From Pithys albifrons albifrons (Eukaryota; Chordata; Aves; Passeriformes; Thamnophilidae): a stretch of 64,000 bases of DNA. A program made the translations under genes and the position numbers. Location: the NCBI RefSeq assembly GCF_047495875.1, contig NC_092471.1, forward strand, positions 4,361,001 to 4,425,000, read 5' to 3'. This document shows, piece by piece, positions 24,010-37,519 of this stretch. Position 1 is the first letter of the stretch; every line of letters begins with the position of its first letter. The notes below the pieces were generated by a model, which ran no database searches, was not told where the DNA came from, and saw nothing but the letters and a program-made list of their open reading frames with translations.

Positions 24010-27000
24010 GGGGGCTCAATGCACAGCTGATACAGTGGCAGAGAGCCATGACCGGTGGTTGTGAAGAAACACTGAACAAAGTTTTACTTCTGTTTCACCT
24101 GAAATGTAAAATTCCTATTGATTTCAGTCCTCCTGCCTTGCACTCACACAACTGGAACAGAGGAGGCTCCAGTTTACCTCTGTGTAAAGCTGTCTAGTGC
24201 CTATTTACCTGCCCAGGACATTTCTATCTGTGAACCAATTACCAGTGCTAGTAATGAAATACCTGTTCAGTTCCATAACTTGTTTTTGCAGCTTCCTAAT
24301 CCTCACACTGCAAATTCTAATGCTTTGAAGGAAAGATATATGCCTGTGGGCCTTTTAAATTAGCTATTCTTATCAAGTGTCCATATATGGTGTGTAATTA
24401 TGTGGTTTTAACTCCCTAAGTTTACTTTTATCTCTTTAATTTGCACATGCACATATCCAGTTACATGACATGCAATCCAGTCTGTCTAAGAGATGCTGCT
24501 TGCAAATTGATGTGAATCTTCAAGTTGTTTCTGAGGAACTTAAATATATTTGCAAGTGAGTTCATGCAAGACAAAAATTGCTTTCTAAATCCTAAGGTTT
24601 ACCATTTTATTGTCACATATGCACAACCATAACATTAAAAGAACAACAGTGAGCTTTCTGCTTTCTTCCATGAAATGATTCCACAGGATGAGTTTGTCCC
24701 TGTGCCCTGGTTTGCTTAGGGCAGCAAATAACATGGGCAGGATTGTGCTGTTACCCTGTGAGGAAACATTGACAGTAATTGCACTGCCAATTTTAGGCTA
24801 TTAGTTGTTTTGCTGTGGCACTGAGTGGGCAACCTGGCACATGGGAGACCAAGGGAAATGGTGGGCCAGGCCTGGAGGGCAGGACTCTCCAAAACCATCA
24901 CCAAGGTGTGCTCATTGGCAGCTGTTAAAAGCTACATGAGTTTCTTAATTTCAACATTCCTGCTGCTTCCCAGCTTTGGTCCATTTTCTATATTCTGTTT
25001 TAGCTGGAGTCTCCCTAGTTTCACAAACCCCCCCGTGGTGCACAGGATTTTTTATAGCTGTAAGAATTGTGAGTTGTTGCCTTGGAAACACAGTTGTGCA
25101 TGCAGCTGTTGTAACTATACTTGTTAATTTTGCTTTATCACAAAAGGTTTCAAAGCTTTTCTGTATTTGTCTGACGTTTCTTGATTCTGTAACTCTTTAT
25201 AACATTCTGTTTGACAAATTGGAGGAGGAAATGAAACTTCAATCTTGCAGTGTACATGATGCCCCCGTGTCCTGACTGAATTACCTGCTTTGCTACCCTT
25301 GGAAGCCTCCAAACCCCATTCAGTCTCCTTCCTGCCTATTTCAAAAAATAGGACAATGTAAGAATTCTTGAAAATGTTTTTCAGTTTTGTACCTCAGAGC
25401 TTCCATGTGCTGGTGCTAGGGACAGCATGAAGCAGCAGCTCCTCCAGGTCTCTGCATGGGACCAGACAGCTGTAGGGAGATTAGAGCCTGCACCAGGATA
25501 AGCCTCTGCTGGGGCTCCTGCTCCCTAGGACAGATCCAGCAGGAACAGAAAGAGAGAGCAAGGCCGTTCTTAAGTGCTGTACCCAGGTAGAGCACCTTTC
25601 CCATGAAAATCCTTTTGGTATCAGAGAAGGACTAATGTTCATCCACTGTCTTTGCTCTAAAAGTTCCTAATCCTTTCCTTTGGGCCTCCTGCTCAAGATC
25701 AGCTCTTTGAATCAAAAGGTCTTTGTTCCCTTTCGCTACTGAGAACTGGGATTGTTAGAGCACAGAGAAACCACCCAGGACCCTTTCCAGGACGGGCCTC
25801 CTTCTGTGCCAGCTGTGAACTGATGCCAGAGCTTGGAGCTGGCTGCAATGCGAAGGCAGTAGTAGCATCGTTTGGAAAGTTGTGTATGTTTGCTTTTTTT
25901 TAGCCAAGGCTCCTAATTGCCAGCATATTTTCAATCCATATACCTGTCAACTACACCAGTTTAGCTGGCATTGCACTGCCTTTATACTGTCTTATGGTTT
26001 TATAGCAGTATAAAGGATGGTTTGGTTTCCATGTGTCGCTCCCTCACTGAGCTTTCCCATTTGCCTTGTCTGCAACATAAGCCATAATAGTTGGAGAGAA
26101 GGACAGGTGGGCACTATTTCTGCTCTATTATCTGAAACAGCAAAGGAGTGCTGCTAAACCAATAACTAAAATACTGCTAACTGCAATATTACAGAAGTTT
26201 TGTCTCCTGACGTTGACTTGCTTTCCATGGACCCCAGTCCATTTTAAAACCTTGTGCCACTTGGTCATAACTGAAGTTTTTTGTAGCTTTAATGTGAGAT
26301 TTAAGTCAGCAACAGAAACCACAAAGCTGCTTTTAGATGGCCAGTATGAAGTTTGACTGGATTTTCTGTGAGGAAAGTAACCTTACTGTACTGAGAGGGG
26401 CTTACTGTAGTGTAATGTTGTACTACTTTGTTCAATTTAATTCCTTCACGTGATTTAACTTTGGTAAGCTACAGTCTGCATAGAGCTACTAAAAATGAGA
26501 TCAGACCAGAAATACCTGAACAAGTAATAGGCAGATAAAAGCACTGAAGCAACCAAGGCATGGTTGTTTGTGCTTGCTTATAAACAGCCTTTATAAACTC
26601 CACAGAAACTGTAATGAGTCTTTTCAAATTGTCATTATGTGATGATAGCACATTTTTTTTCAATCCAACTACAGAAATTACTCAGTAGCTACAGAGGAAC
26701 ACAGCAAAACAAACAAACAAAAAAAGCAGATAGTGGACAATTAAGAGCTTCCTGAGTTCTGGTTAAGAAGTACCAAGAATATCCTGAGGGTGATCCAAAA
26801 CACTTTGCTACCCCATTCTCGTTGGAGCCACTCTTTGCAGTAAGCAATGTTTCTGCAGGAAGCACAAGCTATATCTTCAAGCCCCTTGATTACATTCATT
26901 AGGCTGTCAGGGATGACAGAAAATCTGCTATTTTGCCTCAGTTTCTCATTGTATGGGGAGAGGATTTGCAGAGCTTACAGTCTTTTGGTCTGGGCAACTG

Positions 27001-27674
27001 CAACAAAGTGAATTCTGAAGTTCACATTCAGGGCAGTAATTTAAAGTAGCTGATGGTATCAATTTCAGAGCAGCATCTCTGTAGTAGTTTCAGAAAATAA
27101 TTAAATATTAAAATAAGCACAGTCTGGATTGCTGAAATGTTGACAGCTAAACTAATCAGTATTTTTCTGATTTTATGACAGTACCTGAAATACTTGCTTC
27201 TACTGTTTGTGTTGAATGTACAAAAGAAATTTGGTCTGACTCTACAAAGTTCATGCATTAGCAGATGCAATATTCTGAAGCTGGATATTAATGGTCTCTG
27301 GGCATCTGTAGTTTAAGGACTGGTAAACTTATTAAGAATTTATCGAGGTTGTGTCCTTGCTTAGTGATTGGAGTGAGCTGTGAAAAGTGTTGTACAGCAT
27401 GTTCTGTCATATACTGATATTTTCTTCTTCTGTCAGCCCTTCCTGGGAGGACACTCTGACCTGATAACCTTTACAGCAGAAATTTCCAAAGCCTGAACTC
27501 TGGGACCTTAATATCTTGTGGACTTTCATAGTTTTTTTGTTTGTTTGTATTTTTTCCTTGACTTGGAGGATCCTTTGGATGGGAAAGAGATTTTCAATTG
27601 CAAAGCACTGTACATTTAATAACCCAAACACACCCCGTGCTACATTAGCAAGAGTGCAGGCAACAGGTCCAAGA
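24010..27674. other. Non-coding stretch
   Basis: No gene recognised. All open frames are 100 codons or less, in mixed orientation. The region around 24420-24620 is repeat-free and rich in TTTGCAAAT-like and CATGCA words and may be conserved. A GC-richer patch at 25420-25600 was not assigned. No splice-bounded exon was seen. Confidence 0.5.
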
Positions 27675-28092
27675 AAATGACTGCTTTGCTTTACTAAGCT
27701 CTTGTGAGACCTTGTCTTGAGTCTGAGCTGTGTCTGGGCATGGGCTTCCTGCTCCAAGCAAACATGGGCTTCCTGAAGCATGTCAAGCAGAGGCCACCAG
27801 ATAGTCAGCAAGCTGGTGCACGTCTTGTGAGGAGAGAACTGGATTTCTGGGTTTGTTTTGGAGAAGAGGAGGGAAAGGAAAGATCTCATCATAATCTGAA
27901 GAGAGCAGAAAATGGAGACAATATGAGTGTGGTCTAACAGTGGAAGCCATTCCCCACAAATGGTCTGGAAGCTCTACCCTTTGAGGTATTTAGAAGCCAA
28001 TTAGGCATGACTCAGGACATTTTATAGGTGGACATTGAGCAGGAGTTAGGACTAGGTGAGCTCTAGAGGTTGCTTTCAATCAAAATTATTCT
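27675..28092 (+). mobile_element. Old CR1 LINE fragment
   Basis: A diverged but recognisable forward CR1 3' region. It includes a 'gtgagaccttgtcttgagt' match to the conserved CR1 segment near 27706, the 'ggagaagaggaggg' segment near 27861, and a degraded terminus (gaggttgctttcaat...attattct) at 28066-28092. Divergence is clearly greater than in the other copies, so it is an older insertion. The long minus-strand frame at 27407-27892 overlaps it antisense and is not a gene. The 5' boundary is approximate. Confidence 0.85.
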
Positions 28093-31000
28093 TTTCCTCT
28101 CTCATTTTTTAAATATTTTTTTCATCCCCTCAGCCTTGTCAAAGGTTTGTGATCTACAGAAGTAATTAAGGAAAAAAAAGGCTTTTTCATTGAAGATTCA
28201 TTTAGCTGTTTGTTCAAGCACAGAAACTAGTACAAAACAACAGATATTTGCTGTTGTGGAAGAAAGGAGTATGTAAAATAGAAGATGGAAAAAAACCCAA
28301 ACAAAACACAAAAAACTCAGGAAACGGAAAACCCCTAATGAAAATTGTTGTTCAGATCTCAGAACTCTGTCAGAGAAGCTCAAGAAAGAAACTGTCTTAA
28401 ATTATCCTCCCAGGAATGGGGTGGCAGTGGAAATGAATGCTTCATTTGCTACCAATGATAGCATCTTAATCTATGCACTTTGTATTTCCTCCACTGTCTT
28501 CCCTATTGTATTTGAGCTGTCTAACTCCAAAGTCTCCGAACTAACAGCTCTGCAGATGGAGTTCTCCTTTCCCAGTCCTGGCTGTGATTGCTCCTGACAG
28601 CCTGTGTTTCCCTGTTGCTGGAACTCGCACAGATTCATTTCCATCTTGGCACTGAGGATTTGCATCAGGCTATTAAATGTACAAGGGCACAGTGAGTGAA
28701 TACCTATCAATGTCCTAAAGACACTCTGGGCCTTGAGAACCCTTAGGGACTTATAAACTGCCATGTGCAGATAAGGAGATACCTCAGTGAACTTCCTTTG
28801 GCAGCTACTGCAACAGCCTTAGGAATTGAAACAAGATTTAGGAGGGTTACTTACTGCTTTGTTTTTGATTCTACTAAGTGGAAGAAAACCTCTGTAATAG
28901 GAAAGGGTTATACACAAGCACTCCTGAAAATAACTGTAGAGAATTAGTTGTCACTAAAGTATTATTTTCTATTGCTGTTCATACCAATGGGATCACAATA
29001 GTTTCTCAAAAGATGTCAAATACAAACAGGATCTTTTGTTATACCTTTAAGTTGGTGTTGTAAACCTACATATGTACGTCAGAAACAGCAGGGGCATTGG
29101 CAGCTTGTAGCTATCAAGTTTAAGCATCCTTTCTCTAGCTTCTAGATTTATACAGTAACTTTCCTCGTTAGCAGATGTTATCTTTTGGTGTCACACGTTC
29201 ATTTCATCACTACTTGACACAGCAGCCTTCTGATGGCTGGAGAAGTCAAAAGGGAAAGGGTCATAAGGGAAGGAGGATTCCCTTGCTCTTAAAATGATCA
29301 TGTGAGGATCATCTATGACCTTTTAGTTTAGTAATAAAGAAGAAGCCTGTTCTGTCTTCTCAGAACAGCATTATTGACACTGCAATGTGTTCTGCAGTGC
29401 TTTACTTGTGAAAGGAAACTCCTATGGTTGCTGTACAGCCCCTGGGCAAGAAAAAAGAAGTTCTTTCCTTCCAAACAGCAGAAGAGACATGTGCCAAAAT
29501 TCTGTCTAAATGGTGGTTTGGAGTGTCCCAGTTCTGCTGTACTTAACTGCTTTGACAGACCGTGCTAAGGGCACAGAGCACTGAAACGGGCTGTTAGACA
29601 GGCAAAAGGTTAATTTGACTGGCCTTGAAAGCACTAACAGAAGTAGGTGGCAAATCCATTCGTCAGTCAAAGGAAGGGGAAATGACTTGTTATTACTGAA
29701 GCATGTATTGTTATTTCAGAAATAACTGGCATTGGTCACAGAAATAGAAACAAGATGGTTGCTTTAAGGTACTTAATCCCTGAGAAGGGAAGCGTGGAGA
29801 CGGTGCAGAATAAATTGGCCTGGTGTTGCCTGTTGTTCGCTGCCATGCCTGCAGATATAATAACCAGTGTGGACCAAGGCAAGGCTGTGATGCAAAGACA
29901 GGCTGGCTTTAAAATCCCCAGCACTGACAAAAGAGTTACTGGGGCCACTGAAGTAGCTGAACAGTAGAAAGTAAAGCTCTATCTTTGCTTATTTAATAAC
30001 CCAGTTTAAGCATAAAAATCCAAAAGAAAAAGAAGAATCTATTAGTGAGCATGTGTGGCATCCTATAAACTATAGCAGGGAAACTGTAGGAAACTGGAAG
30101 ACTATTTAGTAACTTTGTCATATTGTAGTTGGGCTTCTTGTCACAGGTGTGCACAGTGAGCTGGTGGCGACCTGCTCCTCAACTCATCATTTCACATGTA
30201 AGAAAAGAACTGGAGAGGATGACAGTATGTCATTCATTCTCTGTAAGATAACCAGATTTCTGGAGCTCACCAGGTTTATAATTTTTGTGTTCTTGAAGCG
30301 AGGTTTGCCATTACCATGGAGTTAACTTTGCAGTTGAAAAGAATTAAAAGCATGAAGGGTTTTAAAGCTTGGTGAGCTTTTCTGTTTCAATAGACTTTTT
30401 TTCCATAGAGTACCATAAAGTTGATTGGTACATTGAAGGCATGCATGTGTATGTGTTGACATGTATATCTGTGCACACTGCATATAAATAGACATTATAA
30501 AAAGATATCTAAGAATTCGCTCTCAGCAGTAGCTATGCCACAGGTGAAAGGGTGATTTTCTTAGGGCCATTGAACACTGTAAATGTATTCATTGTATCAG
30601 TGCTTCAGAAATACCCATTCTAAATGACTTTGTGTTGATCCACTGTGAAAATTCATTGTGCTCAATTGCCCTCAAAATTTCTCATTTCTCATCTATGGTG
30701 TTGCAGGCTGCTGACTGCACACTGGGCTACAGTTCAGCCAGGCAGGCACCCACTGCAGAGGGCCTGAAAAGCTTTATATTGCCTGCCAGGCTGCCCTGGG
30801 TCCCTCCATGACTGACCAGATCTGTGTCTGGGGCTTGGGACTGTGAGGCTTTCAGAGATGGGAATACACTCCATGGAGTTATGTCAAGGTGTGCACACAC
30901 AGAGGTACCAAGGCTTGCGTGTGTCACATGTCATATGTATATGGAATGTGGAAAATGGCACTTGGGCTTTACTTTTTAATCATTCCTTTGATTCAGGACT

Positions 31001-31111
31001 CTATCACTTCAGTTCTATTCAATTTAGGAAAAAAAAAGAAAAAAAATACCAGTGACATAAATAACTTTCTTTAGGCATGTATGGCAAGAAATTGTGTCAT
31101 AAAAGAATTAG
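28093..31111. other. Non-coding stretch
   Basis: No gene recognised. Open frames are below 100 codons on both strands. Contains small A-rich patches (28288-28316) and ordinary AT-rich DNA. A GC-richer patch at 30700-30860 has no recognisable family. Confidence 0.5.
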
Positions 31112-31198
31112 ATTTTTAGTTGGTTTTTGGTGTCTTGGTTTTGTTTTTTTGTTTGTTTTTGTGTGGTTTTTTGTTTGTTTTTGGTTTTATTTTTTTTA
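31112..31198. repeat. T/G-rich low-complexity tract
   Basis: GTTTGTTTTT-type units repeat over about 85 bases with almost no A or C. Simple sequence, similar in style to 19774-19893 and in the same strand orientation. Confidence 0.85.
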
Positions 31199-34100
31199 AC
31201 ATCTCTTAGGAAAAAAGACTTACTGGATGGGTTTTTTTCAATTTTAAAAACAGAATTTATACCAGACTTTTAATTTTGTGTTTCTCTTATTTGTTATAAA
31301 AGCCTGTTCAAATCAGCCTTTGAAGCTTGAGAGAAACAAACAGCTATTTTGGAACAAAGGATGGGGGATATTTCAAGACCTCTACAGAATGTGTTTAGAC
31401 ATGTCTTGGTCAGACCTTAGTGTGTTGCAATACTTTGGTTATTGCCTGTGGGTACTCTTGGGCATTAGAATAATGCTGATAATGTAAATGCCTGGTTGGA
31501 CTGACAGAAGTATTGGGCAGGGAAGTTTCACCTGGGAAAATAAGACCTTCACATTCAAATTAGATGGGACAGAAAGTGTTGTGGAGTCCAAACTGCAAAT
31601 TTTAAAGAAATGTTGGTTTGCTTCACCTTGTAGCTGAATGCTTGTGAGTTTACAGACAAAATCCTGCCTGTAGTTTAGATAAGTTGGGCACTTTGTCTTA
31701 GAAATCAGGGCAGGAGATAAAGCAAGAGATGCTTTTTCTTCCAGTTAGTAGGAACTTTAATTATGTCCTTGTACTAACATCTTGCTGCAGCAATGGTTCA
31801 TTTCTGAGTTGCTGTAGCGAGGGAATTCCTCCTTAAGCACCACACAAGCCACTGCTCCAGCAATGATTCAGTCCTGTGTCATTAAACCTGAGATTCAACG
31901 GGACAAGGTCAAGGTCAGACTCTGCCTCACTCAGAGTCTGTCTGTGAATTCATTCCTAAGTACTTAATTCATATTTCCCTACAAATCCAAAACTCTGTGT
32001 TGTTTACTTTTATGGGGTTTTAATCTTGACATCTGAAAATGGGGAAAAATAGAAATAAACTCTTTTTTTTTATTATTTGGATTTCTTTCTAGTGTTTTGG
32101 TGTGTGTGTTTGTTTTTGTTGTTAACAGTCCATTTGTCTTCCACCTCTACTCTGCACTGCTTTTTGTTTTTCAAATAGGTTATTTGCAAGCAGGTGAAAC
32201 TGTCTCCTAGGGATATGAATATCAGTTGTTATTTTTTCGAAGAAAAGCAGTACTTGCAAGCACGTTGCATTCCTAGTCTTGGATGTTTCATGTACAACAG
32301 ATTATAATCTTGGCAAACACATCAAGTACTTTCATGTCTCTGTATGTCTCTACATTAATCTCTGGCATCTGGTAATAATACTCTGGGTGGCAAAGAATTA
32401 CTAATTCATATAGATGGTGGTGTGAGCAGTCATAATTCAGCATTTTTTTCAGGTTTAAGAGAAGACCTAGTATTGTAAACCAGAAAATATTGTCTGATTT
32501 GATTTTATTATAGCTTTGTTCTTTGAAAGCTCTTGGGAGCAAAAGGGAAGAACTCTCTCATTTTAGCTCTTTTTTATGTATTTAAATACATTAAATGAAT
32601 AGAACCATTCTTATAAAGAAAATAAAACATCTGAGAAATATTCTTCTGACTAGGCTTGTGCAAGCTGGGCTTTGTCTAAATTATTTGCTGACTTCAGTCA
32701 TCCATTTCTCAGAAAGGAAAAGAAAAAGGTACTGCATCACATAATCTCTGAAGGTCTCTCAAGAGGAGATAAAGGCCAGCTCGTGCCTATTGTCTAGACT
32801 CAACCGTTCAATACTCATCATCTTTATTCTTCTTATTCTTATGCCTCAAAGTAATTTTAAAATGAGGAAAGATAATAGGAATAGTTGTATGAGAACTGTA
32901 TCTCTGGCAAATATGACCAATTCTGTAGAAAAGGAGCTCTTCTGGTTATAAAGCTTTAATTTTCTTTTACTTAGTTTTACTGCAAGTCTTCAGCATTTCA
33001 CTGCTGGTTTTATGGTACTTCAAAAAAACATTTGCTTTCACAGTAAGATATTATATTTATGTAATCTGTAAATTTGCACTTTTACATAGTTACAATTGCA
33101 TCTTTTGTTTCAATAAATTGCATTTACATTCCAGTTCCTTTCTGTTTCATAATTAAATCGCTTTCAATCTAAGTAAGTACAGGAAATCTATGCCTCAGTG
33201 TGCAAGTCTGCTGACAAAGTGAAGGGTAACCCAATTCTCATCCACACAACTTTTTAATTAGTTGCTACACATCTGAGGATTAGGTTTGTTGGGATGTCTT
33301 GCAGAAAATAACATTAATATTCAATTTGGTTAAGGACTTTCAATAAACAAACAGCATTAATAAAGCTATTAACAAACGTCTCTGATGACCAGTTTCCATA
33401 TGTATTGCAGCTATTCAGGACCATTTCCAAAGGCTGACAGTGAGAAGGGCTCATCTTCCAGGGTTTTGGCTGAATCTTAAGGAGTAGCTGGGTCTTTGCC
33501 ATTCTCAGCTAATATGCATTTGAATTTGCTGAATGTATTTTCTGAGGTCTACAAAAGCCAGGTGGAAAATAGTGCTTTGTAACAAGCCTCTGTTATCAGC
33601 ATCTCAAAGTACAGTATTTCATTTGCTTTTTGTCTAGGTTTCAGAATATTCTGCATCTGAACAGGACAGCTTTTTTTCTTCTTTTTTTTTTTTTCCTTTT
33701 TTTTGGAATTATTATTTTAGAGATCAAGGTTTGTTAAATTATGCCCTTATCTGGATTTTTTTTAAATGAATTGATATGTGAGGAATGGCTTTGTGAAAAA
33801 TTCTGGATGAGCCTTTACAGCTCCAAGTTAAATTATTGGTATTTAAAAAAACCAATTCATCTAATGTAAACCTGTGAATTATTTTAGGCTTATATTGTCA
33901 TTTGAAAAAATAAGAACTTCAGTGAAAGAGAACTGGTATAGAAATGAATTTGTATTTCCCATTTTTCTTGGAAAATAAGCTCTGCTGCTTAAGTAAGTCC
34001 TGGCAAGATGGTGTTGATTTTGTGTGGAGATTTTGGCTGGTTTTATGGTGTCATAAATTCACTTTATGTTATAGCTTGCTATAAATTGCAAACATTCTTT

Positions 34101-35739
34101 CACAGCTTTTGAGAGCTATTGAGGTAACAGTGATGATGTAACTTAGCCCAAAATACTATTTACATTCTGTTAAGATTCCTACAGGGACAGGTTGCATTTG
34201 CATTGAAGAGACATTCAGTTCCTACCCGATATATACTTTTATTTATATATTCCATGTATTTGCAAGTGTGTGTGTGAAATTGATTTCAGTTTTGGGGAAG
34301 GTTTTGCCAAAAAATAAAAAATTAGATGACACTAGAAAAAGGTTGTAAAGATACTGAGTCCAACAAAAGCTGGGCTAAACCCCTTGGGTGTTGGTTTGTG
34401 AGGAGATCTGTGCTGAACTGAGCTGTTCCCCCACCCCACAGAGAGTGACTTGGCTGCACTGGGCATCAGGCACTCCTGAAACATCTCTACACATTTAACC
34501 AGGTGAAGAAAACATAAGGTGGTTCCTGCAACCGACTGGCAGGGAGGCTGTTGTGTGATCCTGCAGTGGGATTGCAGTGTCTCATCCTCCAGGGGAGGGT
34601 TTGGGCAGGCAGCAATTGAGTTGTTTCCCTGGTTGTCCCTGACCAGTTTGCTGCCAGTTTGATTTAAATCTCTAATAGTGACTTCAGTGTGTTGAAGTGC
34701 TGCAGGTGGTGTTTGTCTGGGAATTTTATCTTCTGCTATATTGCAGAGTGACCAGCTACTCAGAAAGCAAGTGGGACCTCGAGCAATGTCCTGATTCCAA
34801 TGCTCTTCCCTCTGCACTTTGCTCTGTGCTCATTGCTGAAGCTCAGGACTGGAACTCTTGGGAGTAAATGAGGAATATTCCACCTTGTGGCTGCCAGCAG
34901 GAGTAGATAGTGGAAGAATATTTCAAAGCAAGTTTTGTTGTGACTTTCCATAGTTCTGAATGTGCAGTTTGCTTTGTAATCTACTGAAACTGCAGCAGTT
35001 TCTACTGTCCAGGGCAATTTCCTTTGTCAGCAGGCAGGATCCAGCAGGTGCTTCCCCACCATCCACAGGGAGCTCGTTAAGCTCCATGATGTTTGTTGCT
35101 GTTAATTTACTATGGCATTGCACATAGTCCTGGTCCAAAGTCCAGGAATGCAGTGTAGGGAAAACATGGAAATCACAGCATTCTTTTCTTGTTTGATACA
35201 TGTTTTCTTCCAGCTCTGAATTTCAAGATCCATGAGGATGAAACGTGATGCAGCTCCATAGGAACAAATGTGTAGTTACCTTTCATTCCTTGTATTGGAA
35301 TGCCATAAATTGCAGCTCTATGTGACACTACTTTAACATTTTCTAAATGCCTTTATAATTGGGTGGTGTTTCCCAGGAACAAGAGATTGCTGCCTGGGTG
35401 ATGTCTAAGGATTGGGGTCTGGCCACACTTCTCTTCCAGCCTTCCCACTTTTGTTGTGTGGGGCTGGTGGTTCTTGCAACAGATCCAAGACTAATGCAGC
35501 CCAAATACATCCTTTCTGTCGTGATGGGGGAAAGATCAGCTTCCTAATGGAACTGCTACTTAGCACAAACACTGGGAAGGTGAGAAAATCTTTCAGAAAA
35601 AGGATGCTTGTGCTAAGAAGGTGGATATTGCTTAGCTATGACAACTTCTTAGGCAGGGTAATGGGACTTTTTCTATCAGAGATGGATACTAGGTATTAAG
35701 GTATCCAGGAGGAAGGTATTCACACATTGATCTATTGCG
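31199..35739. other. Non-coding stretch with GC-richer block near 34340-34870
   Basis: No gene recognised. AT-rich until about 34330. The block 34340-34870 is GC-richer and holds a 161-codon minus-strand frame (34332-34817) without recognisable domains; it may be an old unrecognised transposon. A T-rich run lies at 33671-33704. Confidence 0.45.
33671..33704. repeat. T-rich tract
   Basis: Runs of T broken only by single or double C over about 34 bases. A polypyrimidine simple sequence. Confidence 0.8.
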
Positions 35740-36060
35740 TTCTCAGGAGAAATTAAATAATGAAATGTTCCAAACCAATAAATTTGGAGGAATCCTTTAA
35801 TCAATTATTAATTGATTATTCACGTGAGCACAATGCTTGTAGAGATCAAAACCTAATTTTGACAACATATGCAAACTTTTCCTTTTGAATTTAATAATAT
35901 TTTCTCAATCTGTTGTTCATTAACATGAACATCTGTGAATTCATTAATTTTTCTCTAAGCTTCCTGCATCACAAACTTGATTTCTTTAACAAATTTTCCA
36001 AAGAGTAATCCCATTACAAGCTTAGTTTATAATACATACAATGATAGCTTCGTTAGTATG
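35740..36060. promoter_or_regulatory. Candidate enhancer with double homeodomain dyad
   Basis: At 35798-35818, taatcaatta and taattgatta form a perfect inverted repeat around one central T. Each arm is also a TAAT-NN-ATTA motif, the palindromic P2-type site bound by paired-class and other homeodomain dimers. Downstream lie a CACGTG E-box (near 35821), ATGCAAAC-like sites (near 35868) and more ATTAAT words (near 35943), all in repeat-free sequence. Enhancer function is inferred. Confidence 0.35.
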
Positions 36061-37249
36061 TGGGGTTTTTTATTTATTTGCCTAATGAATCTTTGCAGCA
36101 AAATCTATTGTGGGGTAGTACAGGGCAGTCTACCCTGTAGATGAGGGAAAGGGGATAAATCTGGTTGAGGAAACTGGCTGCAGAGCTTCAGACCTTATTT
36201 CCCAAAATACAGCTATTCTTAACTGTGAATATTCACTTGCCAGCTACAGAAAAAATATATTTTATTCATCTTGCTATTTGCCTTATTCTTTTTTCCAAAT
36301 TGGAGTTTTAAAGTAATGTGATTTTCAAATTCCTCCCCTGTTAATTTTAAATTACTATAGAGGTGAAATTATAGCAGTCCTATAGCCCTAAAGGTTTCAA
36401 AGCATACCAAGAACGAGAAAGAAGAAATAGGTTAATCATTCCACCTGCAAATGCTGGGTTTGAACTTTTAAATGGAAATATGTAACACCACTCAGAGATA
36501 ATACCTATAGGTGTTTCTTTAGACACTTTCCAGCCCATGTAGATTCTCTTCCCTCTTTCATGGTACAATTGGAACTGAACTCTGCCTGCCTAACCTTTTC
36601 AAGCATGTTTCTATAGAGAGCTGCCTCTTCTTGCTTTGACACCTTTTCATAGTTAATGGTAAATGAAATGCTGCTGTTTCAGACAGGATGAGTTGCGTGG
36701 TGTATTAATGTGACCAGCCCACATTAGGGGAGCACCAAGCAGAATTTGCAGCTGCAGACGATGGTCACTGTGTTCCTGTGTTTAATGGAATAATTTAGGC
36801 ATAGAGACAGAAAGAAGTCTACAATAAAATCAGGACAAGCACTTTCAAGCAGAAAACCTGTAGCTAATTTTCAATCCTGTAATTGAATTTGCAGGATAGC
36901 ACATAAATAAAGCTAGACTTTTTTAAAACTGGGTGCTTTGCACTGCATAATGATATTTTACTGTTTCATAATGCTTTCCCATGTCCTTCCCCCAGACAGT
37001 GCAGTTACATTGCAGTGCTGCATGCCTGAAACTTCACCCGTGCTGCAGCCTGTGCAGCCTTGTGTCAGGAGACTTCAGAAATATGTGCAAATAATTCACA
37101 GTCTGCTAGATAAGAGTTGCTAATTGGTAATTTGCTGTGGAATGCTCTGCCCTCAGTGAGTGCTCCCTTCTGGATTATGTCCTGAATTGAGCTACAGAGC
37201 TCTTCCCTTAGAAGCATTTTGGTGATCTTTGAGTTTTGCTTCCGTTAAA
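36061..37249. other. Non-coding stretch
   Basis: Nothing recognised. AT-rich DNA with only short open frames. It ends at the CR1 terminus at 37250. Confidence 0.5.
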
Positions 37250-37519
37250 ATCATAGACTCATAGAATGGTCCAGGTTGGACAGGACCTTAAAGATCATCT
37301 CATTCCAATGCCTGTCACGGGCAGGGACACCTTCCACCAGCCCAGATTGCCCAGAGCTCCATCCAACCTGGCCTTGGACACTTCCAGGGATGGGGCAGCT
37401 ACAGCTTCTCTGTGCCAGGGCCTGCCCACCCTCACAGAGAAGAATTTCTTCCTAATATCTCATCTAAACCTGTTCTCTGTCAGTTTGAAGCCATTCCACC
37501 TGTCCTGTCACTACATGCT
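37250..37519 (-). mobile_element. CR1 LINE fragment, reverse orientation
   Basis: Reading the plus strand, it opens with the reversed CR1 tail (tcatagactcatagaatgg), then the conserved 'ggaccttaaagatcatct' and 'gggcagggacaccttccacc' blocks, and 'aagaatttcttcctaatatc' near 37440. The element therefore points to the minus strand. It is 5'-truncated at about 37519 and is the best-preserved copy in the window, so relatively young. It has no coding capacity; the frame at 37266-37526 is antisense CR1. Confidence 0.95.

Noticed and set aside
27407..27892. 161-codon minus-strand open frame as a gene
   Set aside because: About half of it is the antisense of an old CR1 copy and the rest has no recognisable protein features.
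34332..34817. 161-codon minus-strand open frame as a gene
   Set aside because: No domain, promoter or splice context and no family resemblance. Length is within what chance allows in a GC-richer block of 64 kb.
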